Source: Euryarchaeota archaeon UBA557 | Lineage (GTDB): Archaea; Thermoplasmatota; Poseidoniia; Poseidoniales; Thalassarchaeaceae | DNA length: 64,000 nucleotides | Reading direction: 5' to 3' | Assembly: GCA_002503285.1 (NCBI GenBank) | Contig: DARI01000009.1 | Coordinates: forward strand, 30,314 to 94,313 | In this document: positions 55,078 to 64,000 of the stretch, piece by piece | How the letters are laid out: each line of letters begins with the position of its first letter | Numbering within the stretch: position 1 is the first letter of the stretch | Program-made: the position numbers and the translations under genes | Notes under the pieces: generated by a model | The model's database searches: none | What the model saw: the letters and a program-made list of their open reading frames with translations, nothing else | Told to the model about the DNA's origin: nothing

Positions 55078-58000
55078 TGAATTTGAATACAGCCCAAAGA
55101 CTGGCACTAAATTTAGACTCACATATTGTAATAGATGCAGGAGCGGGAACCGGAAAGACTAGCACTATAATAGACAGAGTAATTGAGCATTATCTCACTG
55201 AAGACCAAAGAGCAACTAGAATTCTCCCAGCTCCAGAAAGACCCTCTAGATTAGATGGAGGATTACTCCTATCTCCTGTTTCAGAGACAATAGATTTACG
55301 AAAATGGGGAGGCTTACTTCCGGGAGAAGTTGTACTTTTGACATTCACTAATCGTGCTTCAGATGAGATGAGAGACCGATTAAGAAGCAGAATTTCAAGA
55401 CTAAAACCAGGTCCAATTGGTGATGATGGTATAAATCGCACAGATCCTAGGATTAGGCATCAAGGATTTAATGAGCAGTTACTTACACTTTTAGAAGATG
55501 CTCCAATAGGCACCATAGACTCATTCTTTAACCAATTAATATCTCCTTACAAAGGTTATTTGGGAGATTCTTTTAGCAAAGAAGTAGTTTCCGACACTAG
55601 TCGAATTTTACTTATAGAATCAGCTCTCAACACTCTTTGGAGATTGCCCAATTCATTGAATTTAATTGGCGATGCAGTAGATTCCGGAATACCTTCAGAA
55701 ATAGCATCTCAAGTCCTAAATGCGAGAGATAATATCGCTAGGCACTATTCTGGAAGAAGAACGGCTGCAAATATTCTAAGAAGTTTAGTTTACAAATCTA
55801 TTTTTATTCAGGAAGGCTCTAGATTACTGATAGATAAAGATGGCAAAATAGATTCAAATTTACTATGTGAAAGAATAATTGAGTCAATAGATATTTCCGA
55901 AGTTACTCAATTTACTGACCAAATCTATTTTGAAATATCCAATTATTGCAATCTCATCAAAGATCACGCTGCAGTCCTTGCACCAAATGGTGTATTTTCT
56001 GATACTAGGATTGCTACTTTAGATAAATTATGTGAACTTGGTATACCTTCAGATAAGTGGAACAAACTCATCTGGCTTAGTCATATTTTACTATGTATAA
56101 CTAGTGAATCATCAATATTATCTGAAAAGCCAACTTTATTTCCTAGTTCTAAATTACCATCAAATGACTGGGAAAGTGGTGTTTTAAGTTATGCTAAAAT
56201 TTCAAATAAAACTACGAAGGAACTAGTTAGAGATGAAATGAAAGACATAATTAGTAATATAAAAGATATCTGGGGCTCGAAACTAGGGAAATTAATACTT
56301 CACTATACTCAAATTACTTTAATGTTTGATAATTCAAATCCACCCTCTACTCCAGAAGATTGGCGCCATCCTCTCTCGGCCCTTCCATTTCCATTACCTG
56401 AAAGATTGAAATCAGGAGAGAAAGTTAACAAATATCATTTTACTTTAGATGCAGAAGTACAAAATTTGAATGATTTACGTTTAATGCATGATGGCTTTTT
56501 AGGAATTTTAAATAATTTAAAGAAAAATGAGGAAACGCATGACTATGAAGATGTACAAAGATTAACTGGTGACTTATTACTTGCCAACTGTCCAGATATC
56601 TGTAGGTATTTTTATCCATCCCCAATTCAGGATGCTCTTGACTCATTAAGTATAGAAACTTGGAGAGACGATCATATCTCAAGAGCGTTCGAAGTATTAA
56701 AAAATATGGAAAAAAACCCAGATTTAGCAGGCAACTATTCTCATAACCTATCTGCTATACGAATGGATCTAACACAACGTTATGATTTGTTAAAGAGAAT
56801 CAGGAGAAGGTATAGGGCATTTATTATCGATGAAGCACAAGACAATTCTCCATTACAATGGCGCCTACTTTCCAGACTTTGGGGTGAAAGGTATATCGAG
56901 GACGGTGAGATAACTGTCCCAGATACGCCATGGCAACCGACAGTTTGCTATGTTGGAGATGTAAAACAAAGTATCTATGCATTCCGCCAAGCAGAAGTTA
57001 CTGGTTTTTTAGAATATGCAAAAATTCTAAGAACTATCAATGCTCACGAATTTTCAAGTATCAAAGCATTAACTCGTGCCCCTCCACTTCGTAGAGAAAA
57101 CGCAAGTAGAGATCCTAGAAACTCATATAATCTGAGTATAGCAAAAGCAAATTTAGTGGCAAAAGATGGAGGCAGAAATCTAATTCCATGGATTCCTTTT
57201 GATTTATCTGATGTTCATTTGCCAAAACCGTCACCTGAAGAAATAGAGGCTAGAAAAGAAGGTTTGATTAGATTACAAGTCAACTATAGAACAGATGGCG
57301 GCTTACTCAAAGTAATGAATAACTGGTGGAATGATATTTTCCATCCCAAACATAGAAATATTCCAAATGGTAATTTTTATGCTCAACCTCAACCTCTTTT
57401 TCCAAGCAGAGAGAAGATTAACTCACATGGCTCTTTAGAGTGGATTTGCCCTATAAATACAGGTGAAAATGTAAATCCAGTTACTGATCTAAAAATACCA
57501 TTAGATCCATTTGGACCAGGTAAACCAGATTCAATAGAAAGGCAAAGTATGATGATAGCCATGAGAGTTAAAAATCTTATAGAAGGTAAATCGGTCAAAG
57601 TCAAATCTCCAAATGGTGAATGGACTGAGTTACCTGCAGAAGATTCCATTGAACCTAGTGAAATAATGATATTATTGCCAAGTAGATCAAAAATTAGGGA
57701 TGTTATAATTAGATATCTTCACGATCTTGGAATACCCGCGCAAGCCGATAAAGAAGGAGGGCTGTTAGATCGTCCTGCCGCACACACAATAGAAGGATTA
57801 TTACAATTCATTGCAAGACCATTTTCTAGACATCATGCAGCATGGGTTGCACGTTCAAGTTTGATAGGATTTGATGATGATAGATTACAGGAATTTATTT
57901 ATAATTCTTCAAAAGATGAAAACTTATTAATTAGGTTGAGTAATTTTACTGTCAATGGAAGGCAAAAAGAATTAGTTCAAAGATGGATTGATTTATCCTC

Positions 58001-59951
58001 TTCAGGTAGAATAATCGATTTATTAGAAGAAACAATAGACAGGTCTGATATTTTAATCTCATATCCAGATATTGTTTCTAGACAAGATATTGAACAAATT
58101 ATAGATACAATAAGATCTCTTTCCAGAGAAGTAGGGGGGGATCCAATAATTATTGCCGATACGATTAGGAATCTCAGGGAAAGTAGCGGTAATGCATTAG
58201 AAGCGGTCACTATCCCTCCTAGTGATGCGGTAAGGGTGATGACTATACACGGATCCAAAGGACTTCAATCGAAAGTTGTTATATTAGCAGATATATTTAG
58301 TGGAAGGCAAACTAATATGACTATGGAAGATAGAGATAGATTAATTGTGGGGCCAGAAATATTTGCAGGAAATCCAAGGCCATGGTCAAATCAACTTTCT
58401 CCAGTTTCAGCATTATGGAAACATGCTAGGAAAATTCACAAAGCTCGTAAAAATGCAGAGTCTAGACGCTTACTGTATGTAGGGGCAACTCGTGCAGAAA
58501 ATAAACTAATAATAGTTGGATCTACTAAAGAAACTTCATGGGCGTTAGATGAAGGAATTATTTTCCCTTGGACATATAATGAAACTCTCCCCCAACTAGG
58601 AGAAATGTGGATTGAATCTCTACGCCAAGGATCTGGAAATAGGGGGGAAGAAACATCTCCCTGGCTAGATTCTTCAGATATAATATTGCAAAATATGCCA
58701 ATTAAAAGTAAGGGAAATCGTATTTTCGATCCTTCGATGATGATTAATAATGGATATCTGGGAGACTTAGAAGGATTACAGGGATTATCTATTTTCCACA
58801 ATCCTGATTGTTTTAACACTACAGTGGATCTTCAATATCAAATCTCAACACCATTAGTCAGAATAGAAGAAATACATAAAAACGCAATAGAATCTATACA
58901 ACAAGAAATTCCAGATTTCAAAACCCCTAGAAACGATTCTTTAATGAGGATGAAAATAGCTCCAAGTAAAATCTCAATTTTAGAAAAATGTGCTAGAAGA
59001 TATTGGTTTGAGACAAAGGGAGGGCTGTCTTCATTACCTGTTATTCCATTAGATGATAAGTCTAATTCGGGAGGCTTACCCAAAGGAATAGATGCAGCAC
59101 TCTTCGGAACTATTGTTCATAGAATAATGGAAATTGGTATAGGAAATCCAGGACCGATTGGTGAGCACCCTACAACTCCATTGCCCAAATCTTGGGTACA
59201 AAAAACAGATGACTTAATCCATAGTCATGACATTCATAAAATTGTATTTGATGAATTACTGTCTCCAAATGCCGATAAAAAGAACATTGGCCTTTTGGTT
59301 GATAGTATGATTAAAAGATTACAATCTGGTCCGCTTGGTATCCTCACATCAGGACAATCTTTTGATGGACATAGAGTAGAAGGCCTCAGGACAGAAATGC
59401 CATTTAATCTTACAAAGAAAATAAAATTGAATGATTTTATACGTTCTAGATGGACTCCTGACGGTGCTGAACCCTTATCTAAAATTGAATACGCAGAATT
59501 TGAAATGGATGGACTAATTGATTTGGTATTATGCACAACGTCTGATACAGAATCATACATACGTCCTGTAGACTTGAAAACTGAAGAAGCAAGAAAACTA
59601 ATCAATGGAGAAAATAATGGTTTATTGGAAACACTGGGCGATATGGGAACTAAACCTAATTGTGATGCTGAATTAGATGTTTTAATGCAGCATAGGATGC
59701 AACAAGCCCTGTATTTTAGGGCTTTACAAAGTATTGAGGAAGAGAGATACAAATATGGATATCTTCCAAGAAAGGTATTACCTCCTGCTATTTTGTTTGG
59801 AGTCACTGGTCGCTTTGTAGAATATCCCGAAAAAATGTTAAATGATGCATTAAATGATTTGGATAATAATTTAATTTTAGCATCAGAGATTGCTTTTAGT
59901 TCTGAAATGAAACTTTCTGATTATCCATGTAGTTGTAATGAATGCCCATAA
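55077..59951 (+). CDS. AddA-like UvrD-family helicase-nuclease
   Basis: The 1624-residue protein joins an SF1A helicase to a nuclease. Visible motifs are Walker A A-G-A-G-T-G-K-T (21-28), Ia TFTNRASDEM, Walker B I-D-E-A-Q-D (about 583), motif III G-D-V-K-Q-S-I-Y-A-F-R, IV N-Y-R-T, V M-T-I-H-G-S-K-G-L-Q (about 1053) and VI Y-V-G-A-T-R-A. The C-terminus is a PD-(D/E)XK nuclease (about 1296-1624): L-E-K-C (Cys1305), G-T-I-V-H, D-G-L-I-D and V-D-L-K-T (about 1497), ending in C1618-x-C1620-x2-C1623, a possible second Fe-S site. The ATG lies in the stop of the AddB-like gene. The protein is long for AddA. Archaea usually resect with HerA-NurA and Mre11-Rad50. Confidence 0.88.
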   Translation: MNLNTAQRLALNLDSHIVIDAGAGTGKTSTIIDRVIEHYLTEDQRATRILPAPERPSRLDGGLLLSPVSETIDLRKWGGLLPGEVVLLTFTNRASDEMRDRLRSRISRLKPGPIGDDGINRTDPRIRHQGFNEQLLTLLEDAPIGTIDSFFNQLISPYKGYLGDSFSKEVVSDTSRILLIESALNTLWRLPNSLNLIGDAVDSGIPSEIASQVLNARDNIARHYSGRRTAANILRSLVYKSIFIQEGSRLLIDKDGKIDSNLLCERIIESIDISEVTQFTDQIYFEISNYCNLIKDHAAVLAPNGVFSDTRIATLDKLCELGIPSDKWNKLIWLSHILLCITSESSILSEKPTLFPSSKLPSNDWESGVLSYAKISNKTTKELVRDEMKDIISNIKDIWGSKLGKLILHYTQITLMFDNSNPPSTPEDWRHPLSALPFPLPERLKSGEKVNKYHFTLDAEVQNLNDLRLMHDGFLGILNNLKKNEETHDYEDVQRLTGDLLLANCPDICRYFYPSPIQDALDSLSIETWRDDHISRAFEVLKNMEKNPDLAGNYSHNLSAIRMDLTQRYDLLKRIRRRYRAFIIDEAQDNSPLQWRLLSRLWGERYIEDGEITVPDTPWQPTVCYVGDVKQSIYAFRQAEVTGFLEYAKILRTINAHEFSSIKALTRAPPLRRENASRDPRNSYNLSIAKANLVAKDGGRNLIPWIPFDLSDVHLPKPSPEEIEARKEGLIRLQVNYRTDGGLLKVMNNWWNDIFHPKHRNIPNGNFYAQPQPLFPSREKINSHGSLEWICPINTGENVNPVTDLKIPLDPFGPGKPDSIERQSMMIAMRVKNLIEGKSVKVKSPNGEWTELPAEDSIEPSEIMILLPSRSKIRDVIIRYLHDLGIPAQADKEGGLLDRPAAHTIEGLLQFIARPFSRHHAAWVARSSLIGFDDDRLQEFIYNSSKDENLLIRLSNFTVNGRQKELVQRWIDLSSSGRIIDLLEETIDRSDILISYPDIVSRQDIEQIIDTIRSLSREVGGDPIIIADTIRNLRESSGNALEAVTIPPSDAVRVMTIHGSKGLQSKVVILADIFSGRQTNMTMEDRDRLIVGPEIFAGNPRPWSNQLSPVSALWKHARKIHKARKNAESRRLLYVGATRAENKLIIVGSTKETSWALDEGIIFPWTYNETLPQLGEMWIESLRQGSGNRGEETSPWLDSSDIILQNMPIKSKGNRIFDPSMMINNGYLGDLEGLQGLSIFHNPDCFNTTVDLQYQISTPLVRIEEIHKNAIESIQQEIPDFKTPRNDSLMRMKIAPSKISILEKCARRYWFETKGGLSSLPVIPLDDKSNSGGLPKGIDAALFGTIVHRIMEIGIGNPGPIGEHPTTPLPKSWVQKTDDLIHSHDIHKIVFDELLSPNADKKNIGLLVDSMIKRLQSGPLGILTSGQSFDGHRVEGLRTEMPFNLTKKIKLNDFIRSRWTPDGAEPLSKIEYAEFEMDGLIDLVLCTTSDTESYIRPVDLKTEEARKLINGENNGLLETLGDMGTKPNCDAELDVLMQHRMQQALYFRALQSIEEERYKYGYLPRKVLPPAILFGVTGRFVEYPEKMLNDALNDLDNNLILASEIAFSSEMKLSDYPCSCNECP

Positions 59952-60045
59952 AATCATAAATAATTTGTTAATTGATAATATCTAATTATCTAAATTGATA
60001 CTTTAGTAGGGAAGAATACATTTGCTACCTTCCGTACACAGTATC

Positions 60046-61458
60046 ATGGCCCCGGACCTCGACGCTTTGATGAAACGTAGTGATGAATTATGGGAAGACT
60101 CTATTCTTCCTAGTTTAGGTGAATTTATAGAAATAGCAGCCCTTTCTCCTGCTTTTGAACCAAATTGGGCAGAAAAAGGAGATTTATCTGCTACTTTAGA
60201 TCTTTTCTGTGCATGGTTAGATGATCAAAAACTTTCGGGAATGTCATATGAAATCCATCAAATGGACGGTTTAACTCCAGTTCTTCTAGTAACAGTCGAA
60301 GGAACTGGTGCAGGTGAAGTTATTTTCTATTCTCACTTAGATAAACAACCATCAAAACCAGAATTATGGTCAGAAGGACTTCATCCTTTGAAAGCAGTAC
60401 GCAAAGATCCTTGGTTATTTGGTAGAGGAGCATTAGATGATGGTTATGGGGGATATCTATGCGTTACCGCCCTAAGGATGTTACAAGAATTGAATACGCC
60501 ACATCCAACATGCAAATTCTTGATAGAGACATGTGAAGAGTCAGGTTCATTCGACCTCCCTCCATATTTAGATTTACTAACTAAAAAACTAGGAGATCCA
60601 GATCTGGTAGTAGTTTTAGACAGTGGAGGTCCTGATTATGATCATATTTGGACTACTGAAGCATTGAGGGGTCTTATTTCAGGAACTCTTTCTGTACAAG
60701 TGTCGCATGAAGGAGTTCATTCTGGTATGGCTGGCGGTACTATTCCATCATCTTTTAGGGCTCAAAGAATTCTTCTAGATAGGATTGAAGATTCTTCAAC
60801 AGGAGAGATTTTAATTCCAGAAATGCATGTTCCTATTTCAGATAAAATTAAGAATCAAGCTTCAGAATTAGCCAAGGTAATAGGAAATTCTATTTGGGAA
60901 GGATTACCTGTTGTAGACACTTTAATTTCTCAATCCAGTTCAGTAGAAGAAAGCCTTCTCGATGTAAACTGGAGGCCCGCTTTGGGAATTATTGGAGCCG
61001 ATGGAATGCCATCAGTACAATCCGCAGGAAATGTATTAAGAACAAATACAGATTTAAAACTGAGTTTTAGAATACCACCAGGAGTTAATGCAGAATTCGT
61101 AGAAAAAATCGTAAAAGAAAAATTAGAAGATAATCCTCCATTTGGAGCGAAGGTAATATTCCATCTTGATCCATCTGCAGATGGATTTCATGCACCTCCT
61201 CTCGATGGTCCACTTCTAGAATCATTAAATGAGGCGTCAATGCACATAACTGGACTACCACCATTAGCTACATGGGTAGGGGGAACAATACCCTTCATGG
61301 CAATGATGCAGAATAAATATCCAAATGCAAAATTTTTGTGTACAGGTACGGGTGGTCCGGGAAATAATGCTCATGGCCCTGATGAAAAATTACATATCCC
61401 ATCTTCCAAGAAGCTTACAGCAGTACTTTCAGCCACAATTGCTGCATTATCGAGATGA
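60046..61458 (+). CDS. M20-family metallopeptidase (dipeptidase type)
   Basis: Di-zinc peptidase of about 470 residues. Metal ligands can be seen in order: His in Y-S-H-L-D, Asp in G-R-G-A-L-D-D-G-Y-G-G, the catalytic Glu pair in C-E-E-S-G-S, Asp in V-V-V-L-D-S-G-G and the last His in N-N-A-H-G-P-D-E-K. A lid domain is inserted from S-V-Q-V-S-H-E-G-V-H-S-G. This is the CNDP/carnosinase-like branch that works on dipeptides in the cytoplasm. The frame begins at TTG 60022 with AGGGAAGA upstream; ATG 60046 gives the usual N-terminus, and both are possible. Confidence 0.92.
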   Translation: MAPDLDALMKRSDELWEDSILPSLGEFIEIAALSPAFEPNWAEKGDLSATLDLFCAWLDDQKLSGMSYEIHQMDGLTPVLLVTVEGTGAGEVIFYSHLDKQPSKPELWSEGLHPLKAVRKDPWLFGRGALDDGYGGYLCVTALRMLQELNTPHPTCKFLIETCEESGSFDLPPYLDLLTKKLGDPDLVVVLDSGGPDYDHIWTTEALRGLISGTLSVQVSHEGVHSGMAGGTIPSSFRAQRILLDRIEDSSTGEILIPEMHVPISDKIKNQASELAKVIGNSIWEGLPVVDTLISQSSSVEESLLDVNWRPALGIIGADGMPSVQSAGNVLRTNTDLKLSFRIPPGVNAEFVEKIVKEKLEDNPPFGAKVIFHLDPSADGFHAPPLDGPLLESLNEASMHITGLPPLATWVGGTIPFMAMMQNKYPNAKFLCTGTGGPGNNAHGPDEKLHIPSSKKLTAVLSATIAALSR

Positions 61459-61539
61459 ACATGAATTTTTTGACTCAGAGATGACATTAATTCCGCCGAT
61501 GTTAAATCAGATGCTTCAGTCGAACATAGTGAGATAACC

Positions 61540-62157
61540 ATGAACGAAGGCGATAATGGAATCGGTTTTCCTGAACCAAACCCTCCCTCTATAGCAAATT
61601 TAGAAGAAGAGTTGAGAATAGCAAATGACCGCTTAGAAAAATTATATGCAGCATATAATGAATCTTCAAAGATGAATGAAGAGCTACAAGCTATAGTCGA
61701 GGTACTAGAAAAAGAAGCAATAGAAAGCGAAATCGAAAAAGAAGGAATCCAATCCCTTTTGAATGAGAAGGATGATAGATTGAGGACTATGGAATTAGAT
61801 CGTGCAAAAGCAAACAAAACAATTGAACATCTTCAACCAAAATTAGAAAAAACTGAAGAAATGTATTCGAGAGAAAAAGCAAGACTAGGTCGCGTTTTTG
61901 AAGTTGCTGAGGAATTAGATGAGGCTTTACAAACTGCAACTACTGAAATGTCTGCACGTGATGATTGGTATGTTCAACATATGCAATTATTTGAGAATTT
62001 AAATCAAGCAATACAAACTAGGTATGAAATGATAGACAGTGCTGTTCAAGCAATGGCAGAATTCCGTCAAAAACAAGATACTTTCAAAGAACGTATGGAT
62101 GAAGCACTCGATGCAGTAAAAGATAAAGTCGGTGATGAAGAGCAGGAAGAATCTTGA
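61540..62157 (+). CDS. Coiled-coil protein, unknown
   Basis: A 205-residue acidic protein that is almost all helix: coiled-coil heptads from about residue 20 to 115 (L-E-E-E-L-R-I-A-N-D-R-L-E-K-L, and so on) and a second helical part from 120 to 195. No signal peptide or membrane helix. The family is not recognised. Its stop lies directly next to the end of the convergent acyltransferase gene. Confidence 0.75.
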   Translation: MNEGDNGIGFPEPNPPSIANLEEELRIANDRLEKLYAAYNESSKMNEELQAIVEVLEKEAIESEIEKEGIQSLLNEKDDRLRTMELDRAKANKTIEHLQPKLEKTEEMYSREKARLGRVFEVAEELDEALQTATTEMSARDDWYVQHMQLFENLNQAIQTRYEMIDSAVQAMAEFRQKQDTFKERMDEALDAVKDKVGDEEQEES

Positions 62158-62940
62158 TTATACGGGTTTAGAACCATCCGCTAACCTAATACATTTAGCA
62201 GGTAATCCGCCCCAAACTTCTCCTGCAGGGACATTAGTCCATTTTGGTAAAACAGCCCTAGAAGCAATGACTGCACCTTCTCCAATTGTACATCCGGGCT
62301 GAATAATTGATTCCGTACCAATAAGAGCATCATTCCCAATAACAACTGGGGCCATGACCAACTCTCCCTTTTCAGTTAAATGGGCATTAATAACTGCCTT
62401 TCCACCTATCACAACTCTTTCGCCAATTGTGACAGATCCACAATCATTGATATTAGGTGAATTTATTTGTGCCCCCTTTCCAATTTTAGCCCCTGATAAT
62501 CTATAATATATATTGCCAATAAATGAGGGTACCAAATGAGGTAGGAAGAATAAAGCCACTTTATGAAAAATCATTGACCATGCCCATTGAATTGTAACAA
62601 AAGACTGTAATGGATATCTTCCAGATTCTATTCGTGGCCTTAATAATCCAGCCATTATTCCACTAATAAAAACTAAACTTATTCCCCAGGTTATTACAAA
62701 CAATCCCAATGATACTCCAATTCCAGTTAATTCAATGATATAATCTTCTGGAGTTGATGCAGATAATGACAATGGTAATTCTTGTCCATGCCAATAATAA
62801 AACAGGGCTATTGCAGGAATTGCAGTAAGTCCAATTATTACGCCAAATATTGGCAATACTATGGCTGTTAATAAATTTTGAACTAAGATAAATGACTTCA
62901 TTGGCTCACCAGTTAAGATATCGTAGACGTGTTCTAACAA
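62158..62940 (-). CDS. Membrane protein with left-handed beta-helix (hexapeptide) acyltransferase domain
   Basis: The 260-residue protein has two or three N-terminal membrane helices (about 20-45 and 60-90) followed by a hexapeptide-repeat domain: G-A-K-I-G-K-G-A-Q-I, V-T-I-G-E-R-V-V-I-G-G-K-A-V-I, V-V-I-G-N-D-A-L-I-G-T-E-S-I-I, C-T-I-G-E-G-A-V-I-A-S-R-A-V-L, then W-G-G-L-P-A-K. These are typical of LbH acetyl/acyltransferases acting on envelope sugars or lipids. Acceptor not known. Confidence 0.87.
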   Translation of the reverse strand: MLEHVYDILTGEPMKSFILVQNLLTAIVLPIFGVIIGLTAIPAIALFYYWHGQELPLSLSASTPEDYIIELTGIGVSLGLFVITWGISLVFISGIMAGLLRPRIESGRYPLQSFVTIQWAWSMIFHKVALFFLPHLVPSFIGNIYYRLSGAKIGKGAQINSPNINDCGSVTIGERVVIGGKAVINAHLTEKGELVMAPVVIGNDALIGTESIIQPGCTIGEGAVIASRAVLPKWTNVPAGEVWGGLPAKCIRLADGSKPV

Positions 62941-63053
62941 GATGTTTCGGGCTATATTCTAAAATTTAAATCAACACGATAGATTAATTAGAAGTAGACA
63001 CATGTACATATCTATCCATTTAGAAATTTTAGATTCATTAGAGGAGAATTAAA

Positions 63054-64000
63054 ATGATTAATACAAAATTAACCATTGATGCTGATATAAAGTACCCTAT
63101 TATTTGTGGTGCAATGTATCCATGTTCAAATCTTGAATTAGTTGCGGCAGCTTCCGAAGGAGGAGGAATCGGTATAATACAGCCTGTTTCCTTGACTATG
63201 GTTCATGGATATGATAAGCCCAATAGAAAAGAAGGACTAAGATCTGGAATTAAAAAAATACGATCACTTACTGATAAACCAATTGGATTTAATGCATTAA
63301 TAGAAAAAGGTAGCCAGAAATACCTACAACAGATGTCAGAATGGATTGATGTTGCGCTTGAAGAAGGAATCAGATTTTTTGTGACGTCTCTAGGAAAACC
63401 AGATTGGGTATGTGAAAAAGTTCACTCACATGGCGGAGTAGTTTATCACGATGTTACTAATCTAAAATTTGCAAAAAAAGGTAAAGAATGTGGTGTTGAT
63501 GGTTTAATTTGTGTGAATGACAGAGCAGGTGGGCACTTAGGTCAATTATCCATGAAGCAGATGTATGAACAACTTTCTAATTTAGGATTGCCATTAATCT
63601 GTGCAGGAGGAATAGGGAGTGAAATAGAATTGAAAGAAGCTATGGAAGTTGGTTACGATGGAGTTCAAATGGGTACAAGGTTTATTGCAACAGATGAGTG
63701 CACAACTCCTGAGGATTATAAATCTGCAATATTGAAGGCCAATGAAGAAGACATAACTTGGACAACTAAATTAACAGGTATCCCAATCTCAGTAATAAAT
63801 TCAAATAAATTTAAGAAACGCAACTCATGGATTGTAAGAAAACTTTTACAAAGTAGGTTCAAACATAGAATTAGAGCATTAATTACCGTAGTATCATTTT
63901 ACAGAATGAAGTCCTTTTCCAAAGGTAAAGATAAATCTCCAAAAGATCTCTGGTCAGCAGGAAAAAGTGTTCATTCAATAGATAGTATAGAATCTGCTAC
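63054..64000 (+). CDS. Nitronate monooxygenase / 2-nitropropane dioxygenase-like flavoprotein (3' partial)
   Basis: The open frame runs past the window end; 315 residues are visible and no stop is reached. FMN-dependent TIM-barrel enzyme: P-I-I-C-G-A-M-Y near residue 15, a S-E-G-G-G-I-G-I-I strand, N-D-R-A-G-G-H-L-G loop, L-I-C-A-G-G-I-G phosphate-binding loop and D-G-V-Q-M-G-T-R-F-I-A-T-D-E. The motif order fits the nitronate monooxygenase family, which also holds enoyl reductases (FabK-like). GAGGAG at 63041-63046 precedes the ATG by seven bases. Confidence 0.88.
   Translation, partial: MINTKLTIDADIKYPIICGAMYPCSNLELVAAASEGGGIGIIQPVSLTMVHGYDKPNRKEGLRSGIKKIRSLTDKPIGFNALIEKGSQKYLQQMSEWIDVALEEGIRFFVTSLGKPDWVCEKVHSHGGVVYHDVTNLKFAKKGKECGVDGLICVNDRAGGHLGQLSMKQMYEQLSNLGLPLICAGGIGSEIELKEAMEVGYDGVQMGTRFIATDECTTPEDYKSAILKANEEDITWTTKLTGIPISVINSNKFKKRNSWIVRKLLQSRFKHRIRALITVVSFYRMKSFSKGKDKSPKDLWSAGKSVHSIDSIESA

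Noticed and set aside
59974..59990. GATAAT-ATCTA-ATTATC hairpin after the AddA-like gene as terminator
   Set aside because: Six A/T-dominated pairs in a very AT-rich spacer are expected by chance.

Overview
The window looks like chromosome of a marine planktonic euryarchaeon, most likely Marine Group II (Candidatus Poseidoniales, class Thermoplasmata sensu lato). Archaeal markers are L18e/L13/S9/RpoN, MCM helicase, GatE, Trm1, Pth2 and two PAC2-family proteins. They sit with bacterial-looking genes (NAD-dependent DNA ligase, an AddAB-like helicase-nuclease pair, Liv-type amino-acid ABC transporter, RCC1/GCC2-GCC3 surface protein, LivK-type lipoproteins with a lipobox). That mix, the low GC by eye and the very large acidic surface proteins fit this lineage. 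The taxonomic call is inference from gene content; no phylogeny was run.

Layout. 1-6.9 kb: 3' part of a giant surface protein with thrombospondin type 3-like Ca-binding repeats, Ig-like stretches, one C-terminal membrane helix and a DUF4129-like cytoplasmic tail. 7.0-8.7 kb: ribosomal/RNA polymerase operon L18e-L13-S9-RpoN, then tRNA-Pro(GGG). 8.8-13.6 kb: DNA transactions and proteostasis (LigA, PAC2 protein, Fe-S RecB/Cas4-type nuclease, DEDDh exonuclease). 13.7-17.6 kb: PKD lipoprotein, small unknown protein, tRNA-Arg(GCG), an exported duplicated Cys-containing protein, a strong hairpin, and a membrane-anchored winged-helix protein overlapping a 4-TM protein. 17.6-26.2 kb: housekeeping and enzyme genes (Nudix, CDP-alcohol phosphatidyltransferase, SDR, thioesterase, pentapeptide protein, second PAC2, Nfu-like, DUF2061, MoaA, Trm1, PurM). 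26.3-34.8 kb: branched-chain amino-acid-type uptake operon with an unusual multi-domain binding lipoprotein, a fused LivH-LivM permease, LivG and LivF. 34.8-46 kb: esterase, PPC/DUF296 protein, MCM, GatE, DUF4430 protein plus ECF-type S component, Pth2, cysteine-dioxygenase-like cupin, coiled-coil/HhH protein, aminotransferase. 46-51.4 kb: RCC1 plus GCC2/GCC3-repeat surface protein, threonine aldolase, thioredoxin-like exported protein. 51.5-60 kb: AddB-like and AddA-like helicase-nuclease genes. 60-64 kb: M20 peptidase, coiled-coil protein, membrane hexapeptide acyltransferase, and a nitronate monooxygenase-like gene running off the end.

How the genes fit together: the window combines information processing (translation, replication, end resection or repair) with a protein/amino-acid scavenging life (Liv uptake, M20 peptidase, threonine aldolase, aminotransferase, cysteine dioxygenase, giant adhesive or protein-binding surface proteins). 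Coding density is very high, no gene-free stretch exceeds about 250 bases, and many genes overlap by 1-20 bases. No CRISPR array, insertion sequence, integrase or rRNA was seen. The features most worth checking are the archaeal AddAB-like pair, the apparently permuted SBP domain in the Liv binding lipoprotein, the LivHM fusion with an inserted TM2-like module, the membrane-HTH cluster with its 40-base inverted repeat, and the leader helix over the L18e ribosome-binding site.
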